A stretch of DNA of 64,000 bases, taken from assembly GCF_013450155.1 (NCBI RefSeq), contig NZ_JACCKD010000006.1, positions 186,001 through 250,000 of the forward strand. Reading direction: 5' to 3'. The stretch is from Haloechinothrix aidingensis (GTDB lineage Bacteria > Actinomycetota > Actinomycetes > Mycobacteriales > Pseudonocardiaceae). The notes under the pieces are model-generated. The model ran no database searches. It was not told where the DNA came from and saw nothing but the letters and a program-made list of their open reading frames with translations. Of the stretch, positions 8,709 through 17,257 are shown piece after piece (the first letter of the stretch is position 1; every line of letters starts with the position of its first letter). Made by a program: the position numbers and the translations under genes.

Positions 8709-11366
8709 GTGAGCAACTCGGGGTTCGTTGGTCGTGACGTTGAGCTGTCCCGCTTGATGGAGGTCTTCGAGCGGGTCCGGCATGACCGCACCGCGGAGGC
8801 CGTGCGCGTGGGCGGTGAGGGTGGTGTCGGAAAGTCCCGGCTGATCGCGGAATGGACCGGCCTGCTGGGGGAGGGGATTCGCGTCCTCTCGGGTGGCTGC
8901 GTCGAGCTCGGAACCGCGGGGCTGCCGTTCGCCCCGTTCACCGCGGCACTACGCTGCCTCGTCCGGGAGCTGGGGCCGGACGAGCTGCGCTGCTTCCTGC
9001 CGGGCGCGAGTGATCTGGCGTGGCTGGTACCGGACCTCGGGCCCGCCCACGGCACTGCCGATCGCGACCTGGACCGGGCTCGGCTGTTCGAGCGGGTCCT
9101 CGCCCTCCTCGAGGCGTTGGATCACCCAGTGGTCTTGATCATTGAGGATGTGCACTGGGCGGACCGGTCGACGCTGGATCTGCTGAGCTTCCTGACCTGC
9201 AACCAGCGATCCGTCGGTGGAGTGATCACCGTCGTGACCTACCGGCCGGAGGACCTGGATCACGAGCGGCGGGGCCGGTTGGCCGAGCTCGCCCGCGTGG
9301 CAACACGCATGGTGCTGCCGCGGCTGTCTCGCCGGGACGTGACCGTCCAGTTGCGGGGCCTGCTCGGCCGCGAACCACCTGCGGATCTGGTGGGTGATGT
9401 CTACCGGCGCAGCGAGGGAAACCCGCTCATCGTGGAGGCGCTGCAGGCCGGCGACCCCGAGCGGGTGGGTGATCTCTTTCTCGCGCGTGCCGATGGGTTG
9501 CCCGAACGGACTCGGCGTGCGGTACGCGAGTTGAGCGTGGCGAAGAGCAGCGTGCCGTTCCGGATGACCGATGAGGCCTCTCTCCGTCCCGCCCTCGACG
9601 CGGGACTGCTCATTGTCGACGGCGATGCGTACGACTTCCGCCACGAGCTGATCCGCGAATCCATCTACCGTGACCTGCTCCCCGGGGAGCGGACCGCGCT
9701 GCACCGGCGCTACGCGGAGACGGTCGACGGGTCGTCCGCGGAGCGGGCCTACCACTGGAGCCGGGCGGGCGAGCCCGACCGGGCGCTGGAGGAATTCTGG
9801 CGGGCGGCGGCCGAGGCCGGCGAGAGCCTGGCCTATACCGAACAGCTGGATCTGCTGGAGCGAGTGATCGAGCTGGAAGGCCCTGGTCGTGATCGGGCTC
9901 GTGAGCTCGCTGTCGAGGCCGCTAACCTCGCCGGGGAGCACGAACGCGGCGAACGCCATGCGACCGAGCTTCTCGTCCAGGAACGTTCCGCACGTATCCT
10001 GCTGCTACGCGCCCGGATGCGCCGTCACCTCGGTAACCCCGGCGACATCGAGGATCTCCGCGAGGCCGTGCGGCTGGCGCCGGAAGGGCAGCAGGCTCCC
10101 GCGCTGGCCGCACTCGCCTCCCGGCTCATGGAGAGTTTCGGCGCCGAGGAAACCGAGGCGGTCGCCGAGCAGGCCACGGAGGCGGCGCGGGCGGCAGGCG
10201 ACGACGCGAGCCTCGCCATGGCGACGACCTGTCTGTCGGCCCTGAAGATCCGGGACGGTGATACCTCGGGCGGCTTCCCCGGGTTGCGTGAGGCCCAAGA
10301 GATCGCTCGGACGGGCGGGTACCACGGGGCCCTGATGCGGGCGATCCATTACGAGGCGCACCTTCTGGAGGCGTTCGGCGAACACGAAGAGGCGATCGCA
10401 GCCGCACGTAAGGGTATCGCCACCGCCGAGGGGACCGGCCTCGCGCGCACGTCCGGCGCCGTCCACTCGATCGATCTCGTGGAGGCGCTCGCGGTGTCGG
10501 GTCGCTGGGACGAGGCGCTCGAAGCCGCCGAACGTGGCCTCGAGCTCGCGCCGACACCGGCGCTGCGTGCCCACCTGCTCCGCCATCGCGCATCCATCGC
10601 CCTGGCCCGGGGCGACACCGCTCTGCCCGCCACGGTGATCGAGGAGAACCGTGCACTCGGTTCGGACCCGCACGAACTCCTCCCGTTGATCGTGCTGGAG
10701 ATCGATCTCGCGCTCGTAGAGGGACGGCCCGACGACGCGGAATCGATCGCCGGCGGCGCTGTGGAGGAGCACGATCTGCGGCGGACGTCGCGCTTCTCGT
10801 GGCCGCTGCTCGTCGCCGCCGCCGAGGCAGGTGCGGGCGAGTCGCTCCGCGACGTGCGTGCGGACCTCCCCGTCACCGGCCCGATCCAGCGGGCTCACGC
10901 GGTCTACTTCGACGCTGCGACCGGTTCGGCCACGTGGGACGAAGCGGCATCGGCGTGGGAGGTCGCCGGGGATCCTTACCGTACGGCCCTGGCGTTGACG
11001 AAAGCCGCGCGCGCGTTGGCCACCTCCGATCGGGCCGCGAGCTCCGTCCGTCTGACGCGTGCCTTCGACCTTGCCTCGGACCTGCGTGCCGAACCACTTC
11101 TCGCCGAGATCGCCGATCTCGCCCGGCGCGCAGGCGTTTCGCTCGGTGAGCCAACCTCGCACTCCGAGAACGTCTTCGACCTCACCTCCCGGGAGATGGA
11201 CGTGCTGCGTCTCGTGGTCGAGGGCCACGACAACCGGCAGATCGCGGCGCAGCTGTTCATCACCGCCAAGACGGCGAGCGTCCACGTCTCCAACATCAAG
11301 GCCAAGCTCGGAGCGGGATCCCGCACGGAGACTGCCGCGATCGCCCGCCACAACGGCCTGGCTTAG
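8709..11366 (+). CDS. LuxR-family regulator with AAA ATPase domain (LAL type)
   Basis: 885 residues, typical for large ATP-binding regulators of the LuxR family. Near the N-terminus there is a Walker A (GGEGGVGKSRL) and, about 100 residues later, a Walker B (VVLIIEDVHWADRSTLDLL). A long helical, TPR-like middle follows. The C-terminus is a LuxR helix-turn-helix: LTSREMDVLRLVVEGHDNRQI then AAQLFITAKTASVHVSNIKAKLG. Such proteins activate transcription of pathways or transporters in response to ligands. The MFS gene 77 bp downstream on the same strand is the most likely local target, but the operator in front of that gene looks more like a repressor site. Confidence 0.92.
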   Translation: MSNSGFVGRDVELSRLMEVFERVRHDRTAEAVRVGGEGGVGKSRLIAEWTGLLGEGIRVLSGGCVELGTAGLPFAPFTAALRCLVRELGPDELRCFLPGASDLAWLVPDLGPAHGTADRDLDRARLFERVLALLEALDHPVVLIIEDVHWADRSTLDLLSFLTCNQRSVGGVITVVTYRPEDLDHERRGRLAELARVATRMVLPRLSRRDVTVQLRGLLGREPPADLVGDVYRRSEGNPLIVEALQAGDPERVGDLFLARADGLPERTRRAVRELSVAKSSVPFRMTDEASLRPALDAGLLIVDGDAYDFRHELIRESIYRDLLPGERTALHRRYAETVDGSSAERAYHWSRAGEPDRALEEFWRAAAEAGESLAYTEQLDLLERVIELEGPGRDRARELAVEAANLAGEHERGERHATELLVQERSARILLLRARMRRHLGNPGDIEDLREAVRLAPEGQQAPALAALASRLMESFGAEETEAVAEQATEAARAAGDDASLAMATTCLSALKIRDGDTSGGFPGLREAQEIARTGGYHGALMRAIHYEAHLLEAFGEHEEAIAAARKGIATAEGTGLARTSGAVHSIDLVEALAVSGRWDEALEAAERGLELAPTPALRAHLLRHRASIALARGDTALPATVIEENRALGSDPHELLPLIVLEIDLALVEGRPDDAESIAGGAVEEHDLRRTSRFSWPLLVAAAEAGAGESLRDVRADLPVTGPIQRAHAVYFDAATGSATWDEAASAWEVAGDPYRTALALTKAARALATSDRAASSVRLTRAFDLASDLRAEPLLAEIADLARRAGVSLGEPTSHSENVFDLTSREMDVLRLVVEGHDNRQIAAQLFITAKTASVHVSNIKAKLGAGSRTETAAIARHNGLA

Positions 11367-11391
11367 TTCGTGCTTCGAGATCCCGGCGGAT

Positions 11392-11409
11392 ATTGGGATG
11401 CATCCCAAT
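11392..11409. promoter_or_regulatory. 18-bp perfect palindrome upstream of the MFS gene
   Basis: ATTGGGATG followed directly by CATCCCAAT, 34 bp before the MFS start. Perfect symmetry and position fit a dimeric repressor operator (TetR or MarR type). No intact tetR or marR lies next to it; the nearest is the broken tetR at 13560-13904. Confidence 0.65.
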
Positions 11410-11443
11410 GCGCGTGCGGGTGCCTTAGTCCGAGCCTGGTGCC

Positions 11444-12712
11444 ATGAAGCAGACGAACTGGGCCGCCATCGTCGCGCTGGCTTTCGCCATCGCCCCGATG
11501 GCGCTGGACATGTCGATCGTCGCCGTCGGCTTGCCCGCCATCGGTGAGGATCTCGGCGCCCCGCCGTCAGGGACACAATGGGTGGTCCTCTCCTACCTGA
11601 TTCCGGTGGCGTTACTCAGCGTCCCTGCCGGGCGATGGACGGACCGGTCCGGGACCAAGCCCGCGTTCCTGCTCGCCGTCGCTACCTTCGGGGCCGCAAG
11701 CGCACTCATCGCGGCCTCCACGACCCTGGCGATGCTGCTGGCCGCCCGAGTCCTTCAGGGAGTCGCCGGAGCAGTGCTCAATGGTATGGCTTATCGGGTC
11801 GTCGCGAATGTCACGCTACCGGAGCACCGCGGCCGGGCCATGGGGATTGTCACGGGCCTGATCCCGCTCAGCATGATCGCCGGGCCCGGCGTCGGCGGGC
11901 TCATGGTGGAGGCGTTCGGCTGGCGCTCGATCTTCCTCATCAACATCCCGATCGTGCTGATCACACTGGCTCTGGGCATTCGGACGCTGCCGGGCGGCGG
12001 ACGGCCCGTGCTGCCGCACCTGTCCATGCTCGACATGCGGCCGGTGGTGGCGCTGGTTCGGCGGCCGGCGGCCGGCGGACGCCTGGTGGCACTGATGCTG
12101 GTGGTCACCGGCGTCGGCATGCCGTTCTTCCTGATGCCGTACTACCTCGACGAGTTCCTGGGGCTGACGGCCCAGGTCTCGGGCACCGTCATCCTCACCC
12201 TCCCGGCCGGAACGGCACTGCTCTCCCCGCTTGCCGGGTGGCTCGCCGACCGATTCGGCGCCCAGCGGCTCGCCCTGATCGGAGCGCTGGTGAGTGTCGG
12301 TGGCATGGCACTGCTGATTCCGCCCGTGGGCCCGGGCACGGGCTTGTCCGACATCGCCTGGCGCCTGTTCGTCCTCGGCGTCGGACACGGCCTGTTCAGT
12401 GGACCCCTGCAGGCGGCGATGATGGCGGCGGTGCCGGGGGACATGATGGCCACCGCCGGCGGTACGGCGGCGCTGTTCCGCACCGCCGGGTTCGCCATCG
12501 GCCCCGCGGCCGCCGCCACCTCGTGGACGTGGGCATCGGGTGGTGTCGCCGGTTTCCAGGCCGGTGCAATATCCCTCACCGTGATTACGGCGCTCGGTGT
12601 ACCGGCTCTTCTGGTCGCGCGGAGGCGTTCGTCCGTCTCCACCGGGGCCGAGCAGGCGGCTACTGCTGACGTGGGTGGCGCCGGCCGTACAAGCCGGGTT
12701 CAGGACGCTTGA
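11444..12712 (+). CDS. MFS drug/metabolite exporter (DHA type)
   Basis: 422 residues of mostly hydrophobic helices. The N-terminus ALDMSIVAVGLPAIGEDLG and the loop PAGRWTDRSGTKPA (motif A region) are typical of DHA-family drug:proton antiporters, as is LLAARVLQGVAGAVLNG. About 12 membrane spans can be counted, fewer than the 14 usual for DHA2, although the N-terminus is DHA2-like. The ATG follows a weak ribosome site. It sits behind the LAL regulator and a palindromic operator. The extreme C-terminus is hydrophilic. Confidence 0.88.
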   Translation: MKQTNWAAIVALAFAIAPMALDMSIVAVGLPAIGEDLGAPPSGTQWVVLSYLIPVALLSVPAGRWTDRSGTKPAFLLAVATFGAASALIAASTTLAMLLAARVLQGVAGAVLNGMAYRVVANVTLPEHRGRAMGIVTGLIPLSMIAGPGVGGLMVEAFGWRSIFLINIPIVLITLALGIRTLPGGGRPVLPHLSMLDMRPVVALVRRPAAGGRLVALMLVVTGVGMPFFLMPYYLDEFLGLTAQVSGTVILTLPAGTALLSPLAGWLADRFGAQRLALIGALVSVGGMALLIPPVGPGTGLSDIAWRLFVLGVGHGLFSGPLQAAMMAAVPGDMMATAGGTAALFRTAGFAIGPAAAATSWTWASGGVAGFQAGAISLTVITALGVPALLVARRRSSVSTGAEQAATADVGGAGRTSRVQDA

Positions 12713-12784
12713 TGTCGCTGCTGCGAGATGACCGGGGCTGGTCACCCGCTCGCTGTTCAGGCTCCGGGAAACAGGTGTGCGTCC

Positions 12785-12949
12785 GAGACGGTCCAGCGAG
12801 GTGACATGCCCGCGGTTGCGGGTCACCTTGCGCAGCCTGGCGTTGATCGACTCGTTCAGGTTGGTGATGAACATGACCTTACGCAGCGGTGCCGGGAACC
12901 GTAGCGATGGCGTGAACTCCGGCCGTGCCTCGGCCAGCCGCGGAACCAA
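12785..12949 (-). pseudogene. IS256/Mutator-type transposase fragment (C-terminal part)
   Basis: On the minus strand this stretch reads ARPEFTPSLRFPAPLRKVMF, then ITNLNESINARLRKVTRNRGH. This is the C-terminal signature of IS256-family transposases (W..F..FL.FP..LRK.IYTTN..ES.N..LRK....RGHFP as remembered). No start, catalytic core or terminal repeat is visible, so it is a relic. Together with the fragment at 8158-8314 it brackets the LAL/MFS pair. Confidence 0.75.
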
Positions 12950-13125
12950 CCTCGCCGAACAGCACAGCCAGGTGGCGTCAAGTGGCGGTGATCACGACCG
13001 GCCGTGCCTGCTGCCGTGAACGTGTGTGCCGCGCTGCGGACCGTCGGACGAACGACGAACTGCCAGGGTAACGGCAGCGATCAAACGTACATGATTCACG
13101 ACGCAACCTCCGTCAGACTGGAGGT

Positions 13126-13509
13126 ATGCAGACCCGGCCCGAGCTGAATGCTCATCCACAGTGGCTCGGCACTGGCAACTCGTACTTCCCGGTTGCCGCT
13201 CGCGTTGACGGCCAATGGTGGGTGCTGCGACTGAACAACTTCCCTGACCACCCGATGTGGACCTTGTTCGTCGACGGCGTAAAGCGCTCCGACCTCGATG
13301 ACGAACCGGAGGGCTGGGCCAATCCCGTGACACACACGGTTTCTGAGCTCGATGCCCGAACGGTCCGAGAAGTCTTGGAGCCGGTCAGTACCTTCCTCGC
13401 CTACGGCAGCGAGGTGGGTCAACCGTGTGATGGCCTGTTCTGCTGCTTCGGCGAACCGACGTCTTGCTTCGACGTAAATGGGTCCGAGGGCCCGCGAAGG
13501 TTCCGGTGA
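13126..13509 (+). CDS. Hypothetical protein (127 aa)
   Basis: A small soluble protein beginning MQTRPELNAHPQWLGTG, rich in Trp and acidic residues (WWVLRLNNFPDHPMWTLFVDG), with a Cys pair near the end (QPCDGLFCC). I recall similar uncharacterised actinobacterial proteins but cannot name a function. The upstream GGAGGT places the start well. The last 20 residues after CCFGE look like run-on into neighbouring remnant DNA, so the native C-terminus may have been lost. Confidence 0.65.
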   Translation: MQTRPELNAHPQWLGTGNSYFPVAARVDGQWWVLRLNNFPDHPMWTLFVDGVKRSDLDDEPEGWANPVTHTVSELDARTVREVLEPVSTFLAYGSEVGQPCDGLFCCFGEPTSCFDVNGSEGPRRFR

Positions 13510-13559
13510 CACCGACGTCCGTGGCGTGGATGCGCTCCCATGCTCTGTGCCGGGTTCCT

Positions 13560-13904
13560 GTGGCTGTGGCGGGCGACACATCTGGCCAAGCCGCTCCCGA
13601 CGAGTCGGGCACAGGTAGCGGCGGTGCCCTGCGGTATGGCGACATGCTCGTCGAGCACCAGCCGCCCGCCTGGTGCGAGCGCGCGTGTCACCTCGTCGAG
13701 GACCGTGTCGCACAGCACCGTGAGCAGCTCGTCCTTGTCGGCGAAGTGGTAGCTGATCATCCCCGGGCTCTCGACAGGCCGGCCTCGGCGGCGATGCGGG
13801 TGAACGAGGCCTTCGACAGCCACTCGCGCGCGATCACCCGCACCGTCGGATCAACGATCTGTGCCCGCCGCGCCTGCATCGCGAACGACAGTCTTGTTTG
13901 CATG
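13560..13904 (-). pseudogene. Frameshifted TetR-family regulator
   Basis: From the ATG at 13904 the minus strand reads MQTRLSFAMQARRAQIVDPT, then FTRIAAEAGLSRARG and a stop. In another frame from about 13772 the protein continues SPGMISYHFADKDELLTVLC, the usual TetR helix-turn-helix ending. A single frameshift near 13760-13772 therefore breaks the recognition helix. Similarity fades after about 100 residues, so the ligand domain is also truncated. Confidence 0.75.
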
Positions 13905-13958
13905 AACAAAACATGACACGCATGAACTGGACATGGTCGGACTCGACGCCAGCTGCCG

Positions 13959-14645
13959 TCAGCGCGATGAGATCACTCGGTACTGCTGCTCGTTGTCGCG
14001 GTCGCGCACGGCGATTCCCAGGGCGCGAAGTTCATCGAGCGCGTCATCGGCTGCGCCCGTTCGCTTGTCTGCGAGAGCACGGCGCCTGGTGCGCAGCAGA
14101 TCGTGCACTCTGCTGTCCACGTCATCGCTCCCGTCGACCCACGTGACGTATGCGCTCTCGTAGGGGTCGGTGCTGCCCTGCCACGGATACCCGAATCCCT
14201 CGAACGCCTGACGCAGTCGCTTCGCAAGAACCCCGTCGGTGCGCGTTCGCGACACCTCGCCGCCGCGGTGGTCGGTGATGACGAGGTCGTGGCCGTCGGT
14301 GAACACGCCGCCGATCCATTCCCGGTCGATGCGCCTGTTCGCCCCCGCCCGCTGCATGGTGACGCTGTCGTCCGAGACTTCGACGAGGCCCATGTCCTTG
14401 CGCCACTCACGGACGACCCAGACCCCCAAGCCCAGCCCTGCCAGAGTCAGCACCGGGATGGCCCATGTGAGCGGCAGACCGGCCGCGAGACGCAACGGTC
14501 CGGGGGCATCGCCAACCTGAGACAGCAGCCAGTCCACGAGTGGGTGGACCAGGAACGCAGCACCGAACCCGAGGGCGGCGCCTGCAAGGCAGATGCCGGC
14601 AACCCACGCCTTCGGGAGCGTGATCGTCGTGCGACTCTCAGCCAT
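13959..14645 (-). CDS. YqeB-like two-TM membrane protein
   Basis: 228 residues with two predicted membrane spans near the N-terminus (AGICLAGAALGFGAAFLV and a segment ending TLAGLGLGVWVV). A cytosolic domain follows that resembles a PH-like module (DDSVTMQRAGANRRIDREWIG). I recall this architecture from Bacillus YqeB and actinobacterial relatives, whose function is unknown. Its start overlaps the end of the upstream tetR by 8 bases, so the two are one operon and the regulator probably controls it. Confidence 0.75.
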   Translation of the reverse strand: MAESRTTITLPKAWVAGICLAGAALGFGAAFLVHPLVDWLLSQVGDAPGPLRLAAGLPLTWAIPVLTLAGLGLGVWVVREWRKDMGLVEVSDDSVTMQRAGANRRIDREWIGGVFTDGHDLVITDHRGGEVSRTRTDGVLAKRLRQAFEGFGYPWQGSTDPYESAYVTWVDGSDDVDSRVHDLLRTRRRALADKRTGAADDALDELRALGIAVRDRDNEQQYRVISSR

Positions 14646-15249
14646 CCGACTCTCCTTCCTCCTCGCGCGCGCCGAGATACCTCAGAACGGTGCGTCGCAG
14701 CTCGGGCACGGGCCAGTATCCGGGCCTGGCGTTGAGATAGGTCGCATCCACGATCGCCTGCAACCACCTCGCCGTCTCGACCGGATCCAGGGCCGCGTCG
14801 ATCTCATCGTCGGCGATGCCCCGTGCGATCAGCGCGGCCAGACCGCCGGTGACCACCTCGGCGGTCTGCGCGACCACCGCGACGAGCGCGGGATCGTGCT
14901 CGGCGCGCCGCAGCAGTTCAACGAGCATTCCCGATGCGCTCGGATCCGCGGCGTCCTTGGCGAGCTCGCTGACCACGTCGAGGATCGCCGGCACGGGCGT
15001 CTCGCTGTCGGCATGCCTTTCGACCAGCGACTCCACGGCGGGTAGATCCCGTTCGAAGATCGACCGGAACAGCGCCGCCTTGTCGGTGAAGTAGTAGAAG
15101 ACGCTTGCAGTGCTGACCCCAGCCGCCTCTGCGATGTCTGCCACGCTTGTGCGCTCATATCCCTGCGTCGCGAACAATCGGCTCGCCTCGACGGTGATCT
15201 GTTCGCGCTTCCGGGCGGCCCGCTCAGGATCAGCTCTCCTCGGCAACAC
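14638..15249 (-). CDS. TetR-family transcriptional regulator
   Basis: 203 residues. The helix-turn-helix is textbook: ASRLFATQGYERTSVADIAEA then AGVSTASVFYYFTDKAALF. A basic arm (PRRADPERAARKREQI) precedes it. The start is a GTG at 15249 shortly after GGGGGGTCG. The interrupted palindrome at 15261-15288 lies just upstream, so the gene is probably autorepressed together with the yqeB-like gene. Confidence 0.9.
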   Translation of the reverse strand: MLPRRADPERAARKREQITVEASRLFATQGYERTSVADIAEAAGVSTASVFYYFTDKAALFRSIFERDLPAVESLVERHADSETPVPAILDVVSELAKDAADPSASGMLVELLRRAEHDPALVAVVAQTAEVVTGGLAALIARGIADDEIDAALDPVETARWLQAIVDATYLNARPGYWPVPELRRTVLRYLGAREEEGESDG

Positions 15250-15260
15250 CGACCCCCCAT

Positions 15261-15288
15261 TTCTTTGTCTGACTGATCAGACAAAGAA
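15261..15288. promoter_or_regulatory. TetR operator: 12-bp inverted repeat with 4-bp spacer
   Basis: Arms TTCTTTGTCTGA and TCAGACAAAGAA flank CTGA, 12 bp upstream of the tetR start. It is an AT-rich island in G+C-rich DNA and probably overlaps the promoter. Confidence 0.8.
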
Positions 15289-15291
15289 TAC

Positions 15292-15329
15292 CGCCTTCCG
15301 TGCCGTGACTCGACACGGCACGGAAGGCG
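15292..15329. terminator. 16-bp stem hairpin
   Basis: Arms CGCCTTCCGTGCCGTG and its exact complement flank a 6-base loop (ACTCGA). This strong hairpin lies next to the tetR operator and has no T-tract. It may be a bidirectional terminator isolating the tetR promoter from the element remnant to the right, or the boundary of that element. Confidence 0.5.
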
Positions 15330-15426
15330 CAAGGGCCGGAGACGAACGTGGCGCAAGCCCCGAACGCCAGTGAGGGGTCGAGGCCCGGGCTGAGTCGGCC
15401 GTCGGCTGCAACGCAGGCGCCGCCAG

Positions 15427-15990
15427 ATGCTGGCCGCTGGCGGCCGCGCCGGATCACACCTCACCCTCGAAACCGCCTGCCCCACCATGACCGCAGGCGG
15501 CGAGGCTCTGCTCATCGACTGGCTCGACAACAACCCGCACGCCCGCCTGGTCAACATCGACACCTTCGAGAAGATGCGCGGCAACGACCCGGCGGCCGCC
15601 TCGGCCTACGCCGCCGACTACACCGCCGCCGTGCGGTTCAAACGGCTCGTCGACCACGACAACGTGCCGTTCCTGCTCATTCACCATGTGCACAAGCAAG
15701 GCGCCGAAGACTTCCAAAGCCTGGTCTCCGGCACGAACGGCCTCACCGGCGCGGTCGACGCCGTGTTGGTGCTCGGACGCTCGCGCGGCCAAGCCGACGG
15801 GGTTCTGCACGTCACCGGCCGTGAGGTCGAAGAAGCCGACTACGCCATGAGCTTCGACGCCAGCGCCGGAGCCTGGATCAAGCTCGACGGTCCAGCCAGC
15901 GACCACCTCATGAAGGAGATCAGACCGGTCATGGTCGAAGGCGCAACCGCCATGGACAGGCTGTTTCCCCTCTGCGAGCGAGACACGTAG
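15427..15990 (+). pseudogene. Truncated RecA/RepA-like AAA ATPase of an integrative element
   Basis: The open frame carries the C-terminal half of the RepA-type AAA_25 ATPases found beside primases in actinomycete integrative elements: LVNIDTFEKMRGNDPAAA, VPFLLIHHVHKQGAEDF, then GTNGLTGAVDAVLVL. The Walker A region and N-terminus are missing, and no ribosome site precedes the first start. It is followed by a hairpin and the DUF2637 gene, consistent with an eroded pSAM2-like element. Confidence 0.65.
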
Positions 15991-16013
15991 TCATGCGGTT
16001 AGTCATGCAAAAA

Positions 16014-16054
16014 GTTAGCGGGCCGCCATCCCTAAGGGACAGCGGCCCGCTAAC
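16014..16054. terminator. 13-bp stem hairpin after the ATPase remnant
   Basis: Arms GTTAGCGGGCCGC and GCGGCCCGCTAAC flank a 15-base loop, 23 bp after the ATPase frame stops. The loop itself contains TCCCT/AGGGA, so the structure is compound. It acts most plausibly as a terminator. Confidence 0.65.
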
Positions 16055-16068
16055 CTGTGTTTTCGCTG

Positions 16069-16176
16069 GTGGACCTAACGCTAAAGCATACGAACCACCA
16101 CGACGTGCTGGTCGAAGGTCCCGAGATCCGGATCAAGCCCGTCGGCGAGCGACGTCTGGCGGCAGGTGAGGTCTGA
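16069..16176 (+). CDS. Small protein (35 aa) preceding the DUF2637 gene
   Basis: A GTG at 16069 opens a 35-codon frame with the sequence [20 protein letters not shown] near the middle and end. Its TGA shares one base with the ATG of the DUF2637 gene, suggesting translational coupling. Short proteins in this position are common in actinomycete integrative elements, but the function is unknown. It could also be the tail of a longer truncated protein. Confidence 0.45.
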   Translation: MDLTLKHTNHHDVLVEGPEIRIKPVGERRLAAGEV

Positions 16177-16973
16177 TGCCCTCCGAGCCAGTTACCTCCA
16201 GCTCCCGTCCTGACCGGTCCTTGCGTCTGCAGTGCGCGCGCACGCTGCTGGTGTCCGTGGGTGCGGCCTACGTGTCGTATCAGCACGGCCGCGAGTTCGC
16301 CCTGCGGTTCGGTGCTGACGAGACCACCGCCGCCCTTTGGCCTCTCATCGTGGATGGCCTGTTGATCATGGCCACCATCGAACTGTGGAAGACCAGCCAC
16401 CACCGTGCCGCCGGGCGGTGGAAGGCATGGCTGTCGTTCAGCTTCGGTATCGGCCTGTCGCTATGTGCCAACATCGCCTCCGCCCCCGAGTTGAACGCAC
16501 CCGGCATCGCCGTGGCTGCCTGCCCACCGCTGGTGCTCCTCCTGTCGGTCGAATTGCTCAACCAGGCACTCAAGCGGCGCCATGCCGAGATCGCCAGCGG
16601 GACCGCCCCTGAGTACGACGAGAATGCGTCAGCACCGCCGCACTCGGCGGAAGCGAGCGAGGCCAACCCGCCCCTGGAGCCTCCCGAAGAAGCTCAGGAT
16701 GTGCCAGCACCGCGCACGGTTGTGAACAACACGCCTGGTCACAGCGCCAACAGCGCGGACGATGTCCCGGAGACACCACACGCTGAGGAGGACGATCCGC
16801 TGTGCGTGCAGGCACACCGGCTCGACGCCGAACACTGGAACCTGTACCAACGTCCGATCTCCGCCGACACGCTTCGCCGCACGCTCAGCATCGGCTCGGC
16901 CCGAGCCCGCGCACTCACCCGCCACGGCCGCCAGCAGCACCAGCCGACAGCGGTGCTGGCGGCAGTGGAATGA
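16176..16973 (+). CDS. DUF2637 membrane protein (SpdB-like, integrative-element transfer/spread)
   Basis: 265 residues. Four hydrophobic segments fill the first 130 residues, with the DUF2637 pattern [36 protein letters not shown] and [19 protein letters not shown] Pro/Glu-rich linker follows, and the C-terminus looks like a winged-helix ([20 protein letters not shown]). Such proteins occur in conjugative plasmids and integrative elements of actinomycetes and are linked with intramycelial spread. It overlaps the preceding small ORF by one base. No integrase, excisionase or FtsK-like transfer gene is visible, so the element is incomplete. Confidence 0.8.
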   Translation: MPSEPVTSSSRPDRSLRLQCARTLLVSVGAAYVSYQHGREFALRFGADETTAALWPLIVDGLLIMATIELWKTSHHRAAGRWKAWLSFSFGIGLSLCANIASAPELNAPGIAVAACPPLVLLLSVELLNQALKRRHAEIASGTAPEYDENASAPPHSAEASEANPPLEPPEEAQDVPAPRTVVNNTPGHSANSADDVPETPHAEEDDPLCVQAHRLDAEHWNLYQRPISADTLRRTLSIGSARARALTRHGRQQHQPTAVLAAVE

Positions 16974-17041
16974 GCACCCGACCCGCGGCGGGCCACCGAC
17001 CTCCGAACGACCCACGACGACGGTCGAACATCGTCGCAAGC

Positions 17042-17257
17042 TCAGCGGCGGTGGGCATCGTGGCTGTCCGTACGGCTCCCGTCGAGCACATGTCTCCGGG
17101 GCACAGACAGGACCCGCCAAGCGTCAACCCCGCCGTACCGGGCGGCGTAGCGCTCCGCCGTCGCGCGATCACCGAACCGCACTTCTTGCGACCGCCTGAC
17201 GTGCACGATCTTGACCGCCACCGCGACCTCCCCATCCGACTCCACGTTCACCCGCAC
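17042..17257 (-). CDS. Small hypothetical protein (71 aa)
   Basis: Begins MRVNVESDGEVAVAVKIVHV and continues RRSQEVRFGDRATAERYAAR, a mixed beta/alpha pattern with a basic C-terminus ending SHDAHRR. Its non-repetitive composition suggests a real protein rather than noise, and similar short proteins accompany actinomycete mobile elements. It is convergent with the DUF2637 gene. No function is proposed. Confidence 0.5.
   Translation of the reverse strand: MRVNVESDGEVAVAVKIVHVRRSQEVRFGDRATAERYAARYGGVDAWRVLSVPRRHVLDGSRTDSHDAHRR

Noticed and set aside
13385-13645. Possible short-chain dehydrogenase remnant on the minus strand (AWERIHATDVGVTGTF)
   Set aside because: Only about 16 residues resemble the family, with no GxxxGxG or YxxxK nearby.
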